Below, piece after piece: positions 1 through 10,818 of a stretch of DNA of 64,000 bases (position 1 is its first letter; each line of letters opens with the position of its first letter). Origin of the DNA: Zizania palustris. Its lineage: Eukaryota; Streptophyta; Magnoliopsida; Poales; Poaceae. Under the pieces are notes generated by a model. That model ran no database searches and had not been told where the DNA came from. It saw only the letters and a program-made list of their open reading frames with translations. Position numbers and translations under genes: made by a program. The DNA is taken from the NCBI GenBank assembly GCA_019279435.1, contig JAAALK010000288.1, positions 50,349,742 through 50,413,741 of the forward strand, written 5' to 3'.

Positions 1-2
1 AC

Positions 3-311
3 ATCGAAGAAGAAAGGCAAGCTTCGTTAGATTTGTCAGAAGAAACAAGACTTCGGGCTGTAGCTAATTTATCAAAGTATCATCAGCAGACGAAGACTTG
101 GTATGACCCGAAGGTTAAGCTCAGCGAGTTAAGACCGGGTCATCTTGTTCTACGAAGCATTATAGCACCAGGGAAGTTAGGCAATAAATGGGAAGGTCCA
201 TATCTAATTGTCCGCTCAGGGCGCCCTGGTTCATTTAAATTAGCTAATTTAGAAGGTGAAGAGTTAGCACATACTTGGCATGCGGAGCACCTAAAGCGAT
301 ACTTCGCATAA
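3..311 (+). CDS. Gypsy pol, integrase C-terminal tail (partial)
   Basis: The frame is open from the window edge to a TAA at 309-311. It encodes the C-terminal end of an integrase: a helical stretch (SEETRLRAVANLSKYHQQ) followed by a small beta-rich domain with PGHLVLRS and GKLGNKWEGPYLI. This GPY/F-type module is typical of Ty3/Gypsy integrases and binds DNA during integration. It is nearly identical to the end of the pol frame of element X (46400-46725), differing at a few residues. Here the last codons read HLKRYFA before the stop; in X the R codon is TGA and the frame stops earlier. The catalytic core is outside the window. Confidence 0.88.
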   Translation: MEEERQASLDLSEETRLRAVANLSKYHQQTKTWYDPKVKLSELRPGHLVLRSIIAPGKLGNKWEGPYLIVRSGRPGSFKLANLEGEELAHTWHAEHLKRYFA

Positions 312-519
312 GGGCTCCTTGTAATTCGCTTGTAATCACCTCTAAATTAATAAAGCATACACCCTGATAGTTGCCTTCCCCTCATAGACTCCCAGCTTCC
401 CGAGCGGACGCGCTGGAACCGTGGGGTGGACCGAGAGGGAAGTGTCATTAAGCTGGGCTGTATTTCCGGACTTCGTACCCATAAAGTCGAAGCCTCCGGT
501 GTGGTGGCTGAAATCCATC

Positions 520-873
520 CGGAGCCCAGGCCACGGCTTGTAGGCATCCGTAAAAGAGCCAATACCACATTCTACGGAGTCCAAGCCATTGGCTGGTAGA
601 CTTCCGTAAAAAGAGCCGAAGGTGGCCAAAATCTGCGGAGTCCAAGCTGCAGCTTGCAGACATCCGTAAAAAGAGCCGAAGGTGGCCAAATTCTGCGAAG
701 TCCAAGCCATTGGCTGGTAGACTTCTGCAAAAATAGCCGAAGGTGGCTACAATTATACGGAGTCCAAGCCATTGGCTGGTAGACATCCGTAAAAAGAGCC
801 GAAGGTGGCCAAATTCTGCGAAGTCCAAGCCATTGGCTGGTAGACTTCTGCACAAATAGCCGAAGGTGGCTAA
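520..873 (+). repeat. 61-bp minisatellite in element A
   Basis: Six head-to-tail units of about 55-62 bp start near 520, 575, 636, 696, 758 and 819. Each contains GTCCAAGCCATTGGCTGGTA and AAAAAGAGCCGAAGGTGGC. Units differ by point changes and small indels. Because the unit is not a clean multiple of three, all six frames give repetitive spurious ORFs. The same array recurs at the same place in element X (50332-50686). Tandem repeats in this spacer are known for Tat/Ogre elements. Confidence 0.9.
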
Positions 874-1236
874 AGCAAAACAGCATTTGAGCCATGAGCT
901 TCGAATGTCTGTTCATATAAGTCCAAAACGACAAATTTCTTAAGACACTAAAGTGTCCTGAAAGTTATCTCAATTGATTTCTTTCGTTAAACAAAGGTAC
1001 CAAGTTACCATTCTTCTGACTACAAAAAGTCGAAGGCATTTCATAAGATTTCAAAAGATCTTTAAATGACAGAGGGGCTCCGAACCCCCAAAAAATTGTA
1101 CTCCGAAGTTTTTTCTTTGCGCATAACCATCTTTGAATACAGTTCGAAGTTGCTTATACCCAAAGAGGGGCTAGTAAATATGGAGACAATTTTAAATCGG
1201 CATTCATTATTGAAATAAATGTATTTACAGATTACA
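874..1236 (+). other. Spacer between minisatellite and antisense gene (element A)
   Basis: No gene. The stretch is nearly identical to 50687-51046 of element X. It carries two polypurine-like words AGAGGGGCT (near 1070 and 1163) that resemble the true polypurine tract GAGGGGCTAC next to the 3' LTR. It would form the 3' UTR of the antisense gene and part of the genomic RNA. Confidence 0.6.
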
Positions 1237-4200
1237 TTATGAAAAATTGGTATCTATACCAAGAAGGAATCGGAGACCTCTTCGGTCCCGAGAGCTAGGG
1301 GTGGAACGACTAGTTCCAACATCGGAAGTTCTAAGAACTTTACGTTTAACTCTCTTCCTCCCCTTCGAAGCTCTAAAATCCTTCTGCTCTTGTTGAAGCT
1401 CGGCCCAAGTTCGAAGCCGCTCGGGGCTTCTTTCCCAGCTTCTAAGATCTTCAGATCTTTTATTTTGGGCTTCACCTTCGTCTTCGGACCAATTAGTGTC
1501 TTCAGAAGACGAGGTGTTTGCGTCAATCTCTTTATCTTCCTCTTTAATATAAGACAATACGTCTTTGATTACTTCGGGCGCAATAACGCCGGAGTCATCT
1601 CGAGGAATAAGAAATCGAGGACGCTTATAACTCTTTAGAAGTTCGAAGGTGTTCCACAATGAGCGAACTTCGCTGTTAAGCTCTAACACTTCGATATCTT
1701 CCATAAGAGGCAAAGCCTAAAAATATGACAAACAAGACTTTCATTGATAAATGTTTACAAGCATAAAGCTTTACATGGTTAGAAATCCTAAAATATTCCT
1801 AAACTTGCGGGTTCGAAGGAGGTTGACTGCTCGAAGCTTGGCTCCGAACTTGCTTCTGGCGTTGGCCTTCATCAATCCAAGCCTTGATCGCAGAACGACC
1901 TTCGGCTCTCCACGAAGTTTGGAAGGCTCGCCAGGCGGCAGTCACACCTTCGGAAGGAGTCAAAAGTCTCGCGTCGTCGAAGATGATGGAGCCCTCTGCG
2001 CTTGGAGTAATTGTTCGGCCCAAATCCTCATAGTAACGAAGTAATCCAAGGGCAGACACTTGTCCGGAGAGTTCTCCATAACGCATGCCTGCCGTCTTCA
2101 TTTGCTTCGCTGCTCCTTGGATCCTCTTTAACCGACGCAGCAGAGTCACATTGTCATCCGAAGGTAGTGATCCCGTAGTACCGAAGTACTCCAAGACACC
2201 TAGCATCTGCTCGATGACCTCCGAAGCCACCTTCTCAGACTTGAGTTTTTCCTCAATAAGTGCATCCTTGGCCGAAGTTGTTTCTGCTAGAACTCTGGAA
2301 ATTCTAGCATTCTCCGTAGTCAAAGTATTCTTTTGAGTCAGGAGTTGGCCAGCCTCTTCTTGGAGTCTCACAAGTTCGGACCCCTTAGCAGCATCCTCCT
2401 TCCGCAGTCTTTCAACTTCTGCTCGAAGCACAATTCTTTCTGCTTCGAGCTCTTTCTTCGCAGCCTCCAAGCTTTGCCTAGCCCTTCGCTCTGCTAGTAT
2501 TACATTATCCATCTGAGCTACTCGACCTTCGGAGAAGTTAAAATTTCTTTAAGAGCTTCGTTCTCTTCCCGAAGTTGAGCAATTTCATTTTCGCCCGATA
2601 AAGCTGCAGCGCGGGCCAAGACTGCTTGCTAAGAAAAAAGAAAAACTGGAATAAGAAATTATTCATATATAATTTGCTATTTGATTCAAAGATGCTTCGT
2701 ACCTGATAAGCTGCTCTTTCTATAGCAATGTTAAGCTCCGAACTCTTCGCTCTGCTTAAAAGGGCTACCAGTTCTGTTTCCCCGACTTTGCGACTGACTT
2801 GACCCAAAGGTTTAACCAAAGTCCCAAGTCCGGTTTTATACTCCAAAAAAGGAGTTATGAGAGGAAGCATTACTGAAGCCTTCTGGTCAGCTCTGCTTAG
2901 CGAAGGTCCGGAGAGTTCTTCCGAAGTCCTTGGAACTTCTGAAGATGGTCCCCCTTCGGTTGATTCACTTTCATCTGTTGACTCAGATGAAGTTGATCCT
3001 TGAGTAGGGGGAGGCTCTATGTGCCTTTTACCTCTTCCAGGTCCTTGTTGAGTAACCTCCGGACGTGGCTCCGAAGTTGTCGAAGGCCTTTGAATTGTAT
3101 CTTCGTGAGATACTTCGACAACAGGAGGCTCTAAAAAAAACAAACAAAAATATTATACATTGTATAATTTTGCATAAATTGATATGAATTATGCGAAATC
3201 TACCTTCGACATTCTCCGGTAGATCGAGTACTGGGCTGATCGGAGGATCAAAAGTGAAGTCATCATCTGACTCCGCAGTCAGATTTTCCACTGTCGGAGC
3301 ATCTCCGTGAGCAGTCCTTTCCTCCACAACCGAAGTTGTCGGAACCTCAACTTCATCTACACCCATAGGGGCTTCGATTTGTTCCTCCTGGGTATCCGGA
3401 GCTCTTACTTCTTCGATGTTGGCTTGGGGCTCCAGAATACCTGCAGTATCTTCAGTATGAATATTTCGTTGAGCTGCATCTTCGTCAATCAATTTCACTA
3501 ATAATGTACCTTCATCCTCTTTAGAACCAGAAATTGAGGTTCTTGAGCTTGAAGGTGCAGGATCCGAAGGTGCAGGATCTGAAGGTGCGAGGTTCTTCGG
3601 CTTCTGAGCCACCTTCTTCACCGGAGTTTTCGCTGAACTTGAAGTTCCAGCTTCGGCTTTTCTTTTCTGAGGCCCTTTCTCCAAAGGCGCCCAATCCATC
3701 AGAGGGGGAGGAGTGAGTTTCAGCATTCCCCATACTCTGTTAAATCTCTCCCAACTCCCAACCAGTTTAATTCGCCACTCTTTCTCAGCCGGAGTTGGAG
3801 CACCCAAGATCTTTTCCGAAGCCCTTATAATCTGTTCTGAAGTAACAGGGGCTGAAGAAACTGCAAAATAAATAATTCAAGTTAGTTTTTTCTTCGAAGT
3901 AAATATGTTTAATGCATGTTGGTTTCGAAGTTACCTGTAGGACTTGAAGTCAAGTTAATTTTGCGAAGACCGCCTTCGGAGTCATCTTCGAAGATGATAG
4001 GCCAGTTGGCCATCAGTGGAGGAATTTGAACACCAATAAATTCTTCAGCCAAGTCTCGCATACTGAGCCTTCGGCTAACTTTTTCAAGCAGGTTCAGACG
4101 GGCTTCGAATTGGCCTTCGTCGGGTCGCACCAAAGCTTCCTTTCGGAATTGGATTTCTTTAAGTGGCCCAGCCAGAGGATTGCTTGCCCCAACTTCGGCA

Positions 4201-4878
4201 TAGAACCATTTCAGAATCCAATCGGTGTACCATCTAGCGTTGATAGCTTTAGCAGGAAAGTGAAGGGCATACTCATCCCGAAGTCTAAAGTTGATACTGC
4301 CAAAAGATATCACTACTTTTTCACCTCCAGGAGTTACGAAGGTTTTCGGCTGGCAGGTTGCTCTATGTAATGCAGCGAAGATTTCAGCCCTTCCTTCACA
4401 TCCTTCGGCTCTCAAAGCCCACTCAAAGATAGCTAATCTAGCTACCGCATTCGGAGATAGTTGGGGGAAGGGTTACATGGAATAGGTCGAGTACCTCCGC
4501 CAAGAAGTCCACTGCAGGGAGACCCAAGCCCGCTTCGAAGAATGCTTCGAACACTACCACTTCTCCGGGTCTTGGCACTGGAATTACTTCTTTTCCTGGC
4601 TTTCGAATCATAACTCCCGCACCAATATTCCCTCCTACTGCGATTGTCAAGGACTCTCTTTTGCAAGTCGAAGGCCCCAACTGGAAGGACTGATCTAAAT
4701 ACTTAGTTGACGGGGGGCACAAACCTTGGTCAGCAGAGATTTGGGGATTTCCCCCTCCAGCCGCCATAGATGTTGTTGCGGCCATCGAAGGTATCGCCGC
4801 CAACGTTGCTGCTGCCGCTGCTGCCGCCTGTTGCCGAGCCACAATCGAAGGAGGCGCTGATCCCTTGGTCTTCGCCAT
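1237..4878 (-). pseudogene. Antisense gene of Tat element A, five exons, two frameshifts
   Basis: Reading minus strand: exon 1 4878-3935, exon 2 3860-3204, exon 3 3130-2703, exon 4 2628-1805, exon 5 1716-1237. Introns are 74, 73, 74 and 88 bp, all GT-AG, phases 1,1,0,0. Exon 1 starts MAKTKGS, has an Ala-rich stretch, then a domain with VVFEAFFEAGLGLP resembling Pfam Transposase_28 (putative gypsy type transposon; assigned from memory). Exons 2 and 3 are acidic and Ser/Pro-rich. Exon 4 is a long heptad-rich coiled coil (near 2600-2250) followed by a conserved AAWRAFQTSWRAEGRSA block. Exon 5 is charged, with WSEDE and RKRVKRK. Exon 1 carries a 1-bp insertion near 4465 (LPPTISECGS) and exon 4 a 1-bp deletion near 2545. 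Exons 2, 3 and 5 keep frame. The apparent stop after exon 4 (V then TAG) is the intron donor. Function unknown. Confidence 0.75.
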
Positions 4879-4998
4879 TGCAATCTCTGGATCGCTTTGG
4901 AGGAACTAGAGGCTAGGGTTTAAGAACTCAAGGGGCTCAGAAATCTCTTGATTGTGAGAAAGCGGTGAAAAGGTAACCGGGTAACTTCTAAGCCCTTA

Positions 4999-5006
4999 AT
5001 TTATAG
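4999..5006 (-). promoter_or_regulatory. TATA box of antisense gene (element A)
   Basis: On the minus strand the sequence reads CTATAAAT, about 121-128 bp upstream of the antisense ATG at 4878. The same box lies at the same distance in elements B and X and slightly farther in E. The rest of 4879-5334 is the antisense leader/promoter region, which is also the + strand sequence leading to the polypurine tract. Confidence 0.65.
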
Positions 5007-5334
5007 CCTGAACTTCATTTTCTTACTGTTAATTCATGTCGTTTCGCATTCCTGCCGTTACTCTTTTTTGCGAAATTAACGCCTGCTACAGTTTCCGTTG
5101 TAAACAGAAACTAACGGCTATATCTTCTAAGTCTAAAAAGACTTTCGAACTTCCTGAGTTAGTTCTAAGATAGTTCGAAAAGTAACCACCTTAAAACTAA
5201 TTCGAAGTTCATATCTTCATGCATTTCGGAGATAAAATAAAAACCAATAACCCCTATGATTGGTTATCTTTTCTTTCCGTATACTGCTCTCCTAACGTTA
5301 CAGGTTGAACGGAGAAGAGTATTCGAGGGGCTAC

Positions 5335-5829
5335 TGTTGGGGGAAAATATCTCATCTTCAGGGTTATTGCCGAAGATCCATGAAGGCAGTCAACCAGTTC
5401 AAAGATTCTCCGAAGGTTACCTTCGAAGATACCCGGAACCCCGTTCGAAGTCCGAAGACAGGTGTTGGTTCGAAGTATGTCTTCGAACTAAAGCCCTTCA
5501 AGATCTTTTCTGCCAGCTAAGATGGAAGACTTATCTTCTTTCTTATTAGATTAGTCTTTTACCATTTTAGCCCTATTAAGGAAACCGAATAGTTTCCTTA
5601 ATGTCGGTTGTAATAGAGGGGTAAATAGGTCTTTTCCTTAATGTTTGGGCCTATAAATACCCCCCATTTCACCCTGTAATAGAGACCGAATACAAGTGAT
5701 TAAATACACACTTTCGAACTATTCTAAGCTATTATCCTTTCGGAGGCTTAGAACAGTTTGCTTCACAAACACTTCGTTTGTTAGTTTCTTTTCTACAGAA
5801 ACCTGTTAGCGTAATCTTTTACGCCAACA
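5335..5829 (+). repeat. 3' LTR of element A (495 bp)
   Basis: Begins TGTTGGGGGAAAATATC after polypurine tract GAGGGGCTAC and ends TTTTACGCCAACA. TATA box CTATAAATAC at 5651-5660, about two thirds in. Same family as LTRs at 9828, 9976, 40976 and 55147. The five bases after it (GACTA, 5830-5834) should be the target duplication of A, but the 5' partner is outside the window. Confidence 0.93.
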
Positions 5830-8800
5830 GACTAGTTCCAATCCCGGGAGTTCTAACAACTTTACGTTTAACTCTTTTGCCTCCCTTCGAAGCTCTAAAG
5901 TCTTTTTGTTCTTGTTGAAGCTCGGCCCAAGTTCGAAGCCGTTCGGGGCTCTTTTCCCAGCTTCCAAGTTCTTCAGGCTTTTTACTTCGAGCTTCATCTT
6001 CGTCTTCGGACCATATAACGTCTTCAAAAGATGAAGTTTCCAAGTTAACTTCTTTTTCTTCCTCTTTAATACAAGGTAATATGTCTTTACTTATTTCGGA
6101 CGTAATTACTCTGGAACTGTCTCGAGGAATTAGAAATTGAGGACGCTTGTGAAGTTTTAAGATATTGAAGTTAGCCCATAATAAGCGAAGTTTGTCGTTA
6201 ACATCTAACACTTCGGCATCTTCAATATGAGGCAAAGCCTAGAAACATGATAAAGAAATCTTCATTTATAAATGTACATTAGCATAATGCTTTACATAGT
6301 CAAAAATCCTAAGGTATTTCTAAACCTGCGAGTTTGGAGGGGGCTAACTGCTCGAAGCTTGGGACCGAGCCTGCTTCTGGCGTTGTCCTTCGTCAATCCA
6401 AGCCTTGATCGCAGTGCGACCTTTGGCTCTCCATGAAGTTTGGAAGGTTTGCCAAGCAGCGGCCACACCTTCGGAAGGAGTGAAAAGTTGTTCGTCGTCG
6501 AAGGTAATTGGGCCCTCTCCTGCGCTCAGAGTTATCGATCGACCCAGATCTTCATAATAGCGAAGTAGACCAACGGCAGCCACTTGTCCGGAGAGTTCCC
6601 CGTAACAAATGCCTATTGTCTTCATTTGCTTCACTACTCCTTGAATCCTTTTCAGTCGGCGCAGCAGGGAGATGTTGTCATTTGAAGAAAGCGTCCCCGT
6701 AGTACCGAAATACTCTAGAACGCCTAGCATTTGGTCCATGACCTCCGCAGCTACCTTCTCAGACTTCAGCTTATCTTCAATTAGCGCATCCTTTGCCGAA
6801 GTTACCTCTTCTAGTACTCCAGAGAGTCTAGCAGCCTCCGTAGCCAAAGAATTCTTTTGATTCAGTAGCTGGCTAGCTTCTTCTCGGAGCCTAACAAGCT
6901 CAGTCCCCGCAGTAGCGTGCTCCGTCCGCATCCTTTCAATTTCTGCTCGAAGCACAATTCTTTCTGCTTCGAGCTCCTTATTCGCAGCCTCAAAACCTTG
7001 TCTGGCCCTGCGCTCCGTTGAAACTATGTTGTCCATTTGGGTCACTCGACCTTCGGAAATAGTAAAATTTCGTTGAAGAGTTTCATTTTCTTCTCGAAGA
7101 CGAGTGATTTCGCGTTCGCTTGATACGTTCGCAGCTCGGGCCAAGACTGCTTGCTAAGAAAAGAAAAAACCAAGGTAAGAAATTATTTGTATATAAATTT
7201 GATGTTGTTTCGCAGATATTTCGTACCTGGTAGGCTGCACGTTCCATGGCAGCGTTAAGCTCCGAACTCTCCGCCTCACTCAAGATAGCCACCAAGTCCG
7301 TCTCCCCGACTTCCCGACTAGCTCGATCCAAAGGCTCGAGCAGAGTCCGAAGCCTAGTTCTTTGCTCCAAAAAAGGAGTTAAAAGGGGGAGCATGCTCAA
7401 GTCTTGCTGGTCATCTTTGCTTGGCGAAGGTTCGGAGTGCTGAGCTGTGGTCTTCGGAGCCTCAGTAGACTACCCTTCTTCAGTGGATTGGCTCTCATCT
7501 GTTGATTCAGACGGAGTTAATCCTGAGCTTGGAGCAGGGAGGGGGTCCATCTTTCCTTCGCCCTTTCCAGGCCCAATTTGAGTGGCTTCTGGAAGTGGCT
7601 CCGAAGTTGTCGAAGGTCCAGGAACTATATCTTCAGGACGGACCTCTTCAATGGAAGTGGACTCTGAAAAAGCAAAGCTATTATATTGTATAATTTTGCA
7701 GAAAGGAACAAAAGAATTATTCGAAGTTTACCTTTGATATTTTGGCGGCGAGTGAGCATTGGACTGCTTGGCGGATCGAAGGCGAGATCTTCGTCCGAGT
7801 CAAGCGTCAAATCTTCGACTGCCGGAGCGTTCTCCCGGACAGTCGTTGTTGCTTCGTCCGGAATCGAAGTCACAGTGACTTCGACTCCACTTTCGTCTGC
7901 AGGAGCTCCATCTTGAGGTAAATCCTCTTGAGCGACTAGAGTCCTTGTCTGCTCAAGATTGACTTGAGACTCCGGCACATTCGCAGCATCTTCAATATGC
8001 GTGTCTGTTTGAGCTGCATCTTCATCAATCAACCTCATCATTAAACTGCCTTCATGATCTTGAGAATCGGAGATTGAAGCTCTTGGGCTCGGAGGTGCAG
8101 GGTTTTTTGGCTTTCGAGTCACCTTCTTAACCGGAGTCTTGGCAGAGCTCGAAGTCCCAACTTCGGCTTTCCTCTTCTTGGGCTCTTTTCCGAAGGCACC
8201 CAATCCACCAAAGGAGGCGGAGCCACTTCGAGTAGCCCCCATACTCGATTGGATCGTTCCCAACTACTAACCAGTTTGATTCTCCATTCTTTTTTGGTCG
8301 GAGTTGGAGCACCTAGAATCTTCTCCGAAGCTCGAACAATCTGCTCCGAAGTTATAGGGGCTGAAGAAGCTGAAAAACGAGTTAAGTTGGTTATTCCTTC
8401 GAATGAATATGCATAATATATGTTGTTTTCGAAGTTACGTGCAGGGCTCGAAGTCGAAGTAATTTTGCGAAGACCGCCTTTCGAATCCTCTTTGAAGGTG
8501 ATTGGCCAGTTGGCCATCAAAGGAGGGATTTGAAGCCCGAGGAATTCTTCGGCTAAGTGCCACATACTCAGGCGGCGACTAATTTTTTGGAGCAGGCTGG
8601 GGCGAGCTTCGAGCTGGCCCGGATCCGGATGCACAAGAGCTTCCTTTCGGAAGTTGATATCTTGAAGGGGTCCAGCTAGGCGACTGCTCGCCCCAACTTT
8701 GGCATAAAACCATTTCAGGATCCAGTCTGTGTACCATCTCGCATTGATGGCCTTGGCGGGAAATCGGAGGGCATACTCGTCCCGAAGCCTGAAGTTAATG

Positions 8801-9375
8801 CTTCCGAACGCTACTACCATTTTTTCACCTCCGGGGCCTACGAAGGTCTTCGGCTGGCACGAAGCTCTGTGCAGTGCTGCGAAGATCTCTGCCCTCCCTT
8901 CACAACCCTCTGCTCGCAATGCCCATTCGAAGATGGCGAGACGAGCTACAGCATTCGGAGAAAGTTGGGGGAGAGTGATGTGGAATAAATCTAATACCTC
9001 GGCCAAGAAATCAACTGTTGGAAGTCCTAAGCCAGCTTCGAAGAAGGATTCGAAAACAACCACCTCTCCGGGCCTTTGCGATGGAATGATCTCTTTCCCA
9101 GGTTTGCGAATCATCACCCCCGAACTAATTCTGCCCTCTATTGCAACCGCAAGAGATTCTCTACTGCAGGTTGACGACCCCAGTTGATAAGACTGGTCCG
9201 CATACTTCATCGATGCTGGGAAAAGGTCTTGGGGATTTCCTCCTGTCTGCGCCATTGCCGCCGTTGAAGGATTGGGAGTCGCTGCCGCCAAGGTTGCAGT
9301 CGTTGCTGCTGCCGCAGCCTGCTGCCGCGCCAGGGTTGAAGATGCTCTAGGGCCCTTGAAACTAGTCTTTGCCAT
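5830..9375 (-). pseudogene. Antisense gene of Tat element B, truncated in exon 5
   Basis: Exons on the minus strand: 9375-8439, 8369-7732, 7663-7227, 7153-6326, 6238-5830 (cut by element A). Introns are 69, 68, 73 and 87 bp with the same positions and phases as in A and X. Exon 1 is intact: MAKTSFKG start, Ala/Thr stretch, SYQLGSSTCSRESLAVAIEG, then VVFESFFEAGLGLP and LRDEYALRFPAKAINARWYT. Breaks: a 1-bp deletion near 8180 in exon 2; TAG at 7470-7472 in exon 3 (the same codon is TAG in X); CAG-to-TAG at 6344-6346 near the end of exon 4. Exon 4 otherwise keeps frame across its coiled coil. Intron 1 happens to be open in frame here, so a naive reading fuses exons 1 and 2. Confidence 0.75.
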
Positions 9376-9490
9376 TAAATCTCACAGATTGCTTCAGAAG
9401 GAAAATGGAGGCTAGGGTTCGGATTGGAGGCTAGGGCTCAAGTGATGGTTTGTTTGTAGCGAAAAGGTACTCAAGCAGGGTTTGGGCCCT

Positions 9491-9500
9491 CTATTTATAG
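9491..9500 (-). promoter_or_regulatory. TATA box of antisense gene (element B)
   Basis: Minus-strand CTATAAATAG, 116-125 bp upstream of the ATG at 9375, matching A and X. The surrounding 9376-9827 is leader and promoter with no ORF of note. Confidence 0.65.
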
Positions 9501-9827
9501 CCCATGCTTTACATTTTTTACCGTTTGTCCATGCCGTTTCGCATTCTTGCTCGTTACTTTGTTCCGAAATTAACGCATTGCGTAACTTCCGTTAGAAGAA
9601 AGAAGCCAACAGCTATTTTTTCTAAGTCTAAAAAGGCTTTCAGGCTTCCTGAGTTAGTTCTAAGATAGTTCGAAAGTAATTGTCTTAAAACTGATTCGAA
9701 GTTTTATATCTCCATACATTTCGGAGATGGATTAAAATCTAATAACCCCTACGCATGATTATTTTTCTTGCGTATACTGCTCTCCTAACATTACAGATTT
9801 AGCGGAGAAGCGTATTCGAGGGGCTAC

Positions 9828-10818
9828 TGTTGGGGGAAAATATTCCATCCTCGGGGTTATTGCAGTAACAGGACAAAGGCAGGCAATTTATTCAAAGGTT
9901 TCCAGATTACATCTTCGGAGATGCGTTGAGTCCAGTTCGAAGTATGAAGACAGACCATGGTTCGGAGTATATCTTTGTTGGCGTAAAAGATTACGCTAAC
10001 AGGTTTCTGTAGAAAAGAAACTAACAAACGAAGTGTTTGTGAAGCAAACTGTTCTAAGCCTCCGAAAGGATAATAGCTTAGAATAGTTCGAAAGTGTGTA
10101 TTGAATCACTTGTATTCGGTCCCTATTACAGGGTGAAATGGGGGGTATTTATAGGCCTAAACATTAAGGAAAAGACCTATTTACCCCTCTATTACAACCG
10201 ACATTAAGGAAACTATTTGGTTTCCTTAATAGGGCTAAAATGGTAAAAGACTAATCTAATAAGAAAGAAGATAAGTCTTCCATCTTAGCTGGCAGAAAAG
10301 ATCTTGAAGGGCTTTAGTCCGAAGACATACTTCGAACCTGTGCCTGTCTTCGGGCTTCGAACAGGGTTCTGAGCATCTTCGAAGATGATCTTCGGACAAT
10401 CTTCGAACTGGTTGGCTGTCTTTATGCTGCTTTGGCAATAACCCCGAAGATGAGATATTTTCCCCCAACAATCTTCAAACATGGACTCTTCTAAGATCTT
10501 TTCTGCCAGCTAAGATGGAAGACTTATCTTCTCTCATTAGATTAGTCTTTTACCATTTTAGCCCTATTAAGGGTACCGAATAGTTTTCACTATGTCAGTT
10601 GTAATAGAGGGTAAAAAGGTCTTTTCCTTAATGTTTGGGCCTATAAATACCCCCCGTTTTACCTTGTAATGAGGACCAAATACAAGTTATTCAATACACA
10701 CTTTCGAACTATTCTAAGCTATTATCCTTTCGGAGGCTTAGAACAGTTTGCTTCGCAAACACTTGGTTTGTTAGTTTCTATTCTTCAGAAACCTGTTAGC
10801 GTAATCTTTACGCCAACA
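9828..10818 (+). repeat. 3' LTR of element B, split by a solo LTR
   Basis: Starts TGTTGGGGGAAAATATTCC after GAGGGGCTAC and ends TTTACGCCAACA. Its two parts are 9828-9975 and 10476-10818, about 491 bp together. The TATA box lies at 10641-10650. The insertion at 9976-10470 is flanked by ATCTT on both sides, so the original LTR can be read by skipping the insert plus one copy of the repeat. Confidence 0.9.
9976..10470 (-). mobile_element. Solo LTR, reverse orientation, with TSD ATCTT
   Basis: Begins TGTTGGCGTAAAAG and ends TTTTCCCCCAACA, the exact reverse complement of the ends of the A/B/X LTRs. Length 495 bp. TATA box at 10147-10156 on the minus strand. ATCTT stands immediately before (9971-9975) and after (10471-10475). 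No internal sequence remains, so it is a solo LTR left by recombination between the LTRs of an inserted element. It jumped into an LTR of its own family. Confidence 0.93.

Larger units (their letters stand above)
1..5829 (+). mobile_element. Element A: Tat-lineage Ty3/Gypsy retrotransposon, 3' half
   Basis: The 5' part lies outside the window. Order seen: integrase tail (3-311), spacer, 61-bp minisatellite (520-873), antisense five-exon gene (4878 down to 1237), polypurine tract (GAGGGGCTAC, 5325-5334) and 3' LTR (5335-5829). The same order occurs in element X (40976-55640), which supplies the missing half. Placement of an extra antisense gene between pol and the 3' LTR is a known trait of the Tat/Retand branch of Ty3/Gypsy. 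The LTR is followed directly by the middle of exon 5 of a sibling antisense gene, so A is inferred to have inserted into element B. Confidence 0.88.
5830..10818 (+). mobile_element. Element B: Tat-lineage Ty3/Gypsy, 3' part
   Basis: Only the antisense gene (from within exon 5), the polypurine tract and the 3' LTR are in the window. The left boundary is the end of element A's LTR, so the rest of B should lie beyond A's 5' LTR, left of the window. B's 3' LTR (9828-10818) is split by a solo LTR of the same family. B ends abruptly inside Copia C1 gag, so B is inferred to have inserted into C1. The first five C1 bases after the LTR are ACAGC. Confidence 0.85.

Noticed and set aside
342..934. Several overlapping minus-strand ORFs with repeated WLGLR / PSALFTE peptides
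   Set aside because: They are translations of the 61-bp minisatellite in three frames; the same occurs at 50197-50744. No protein family.
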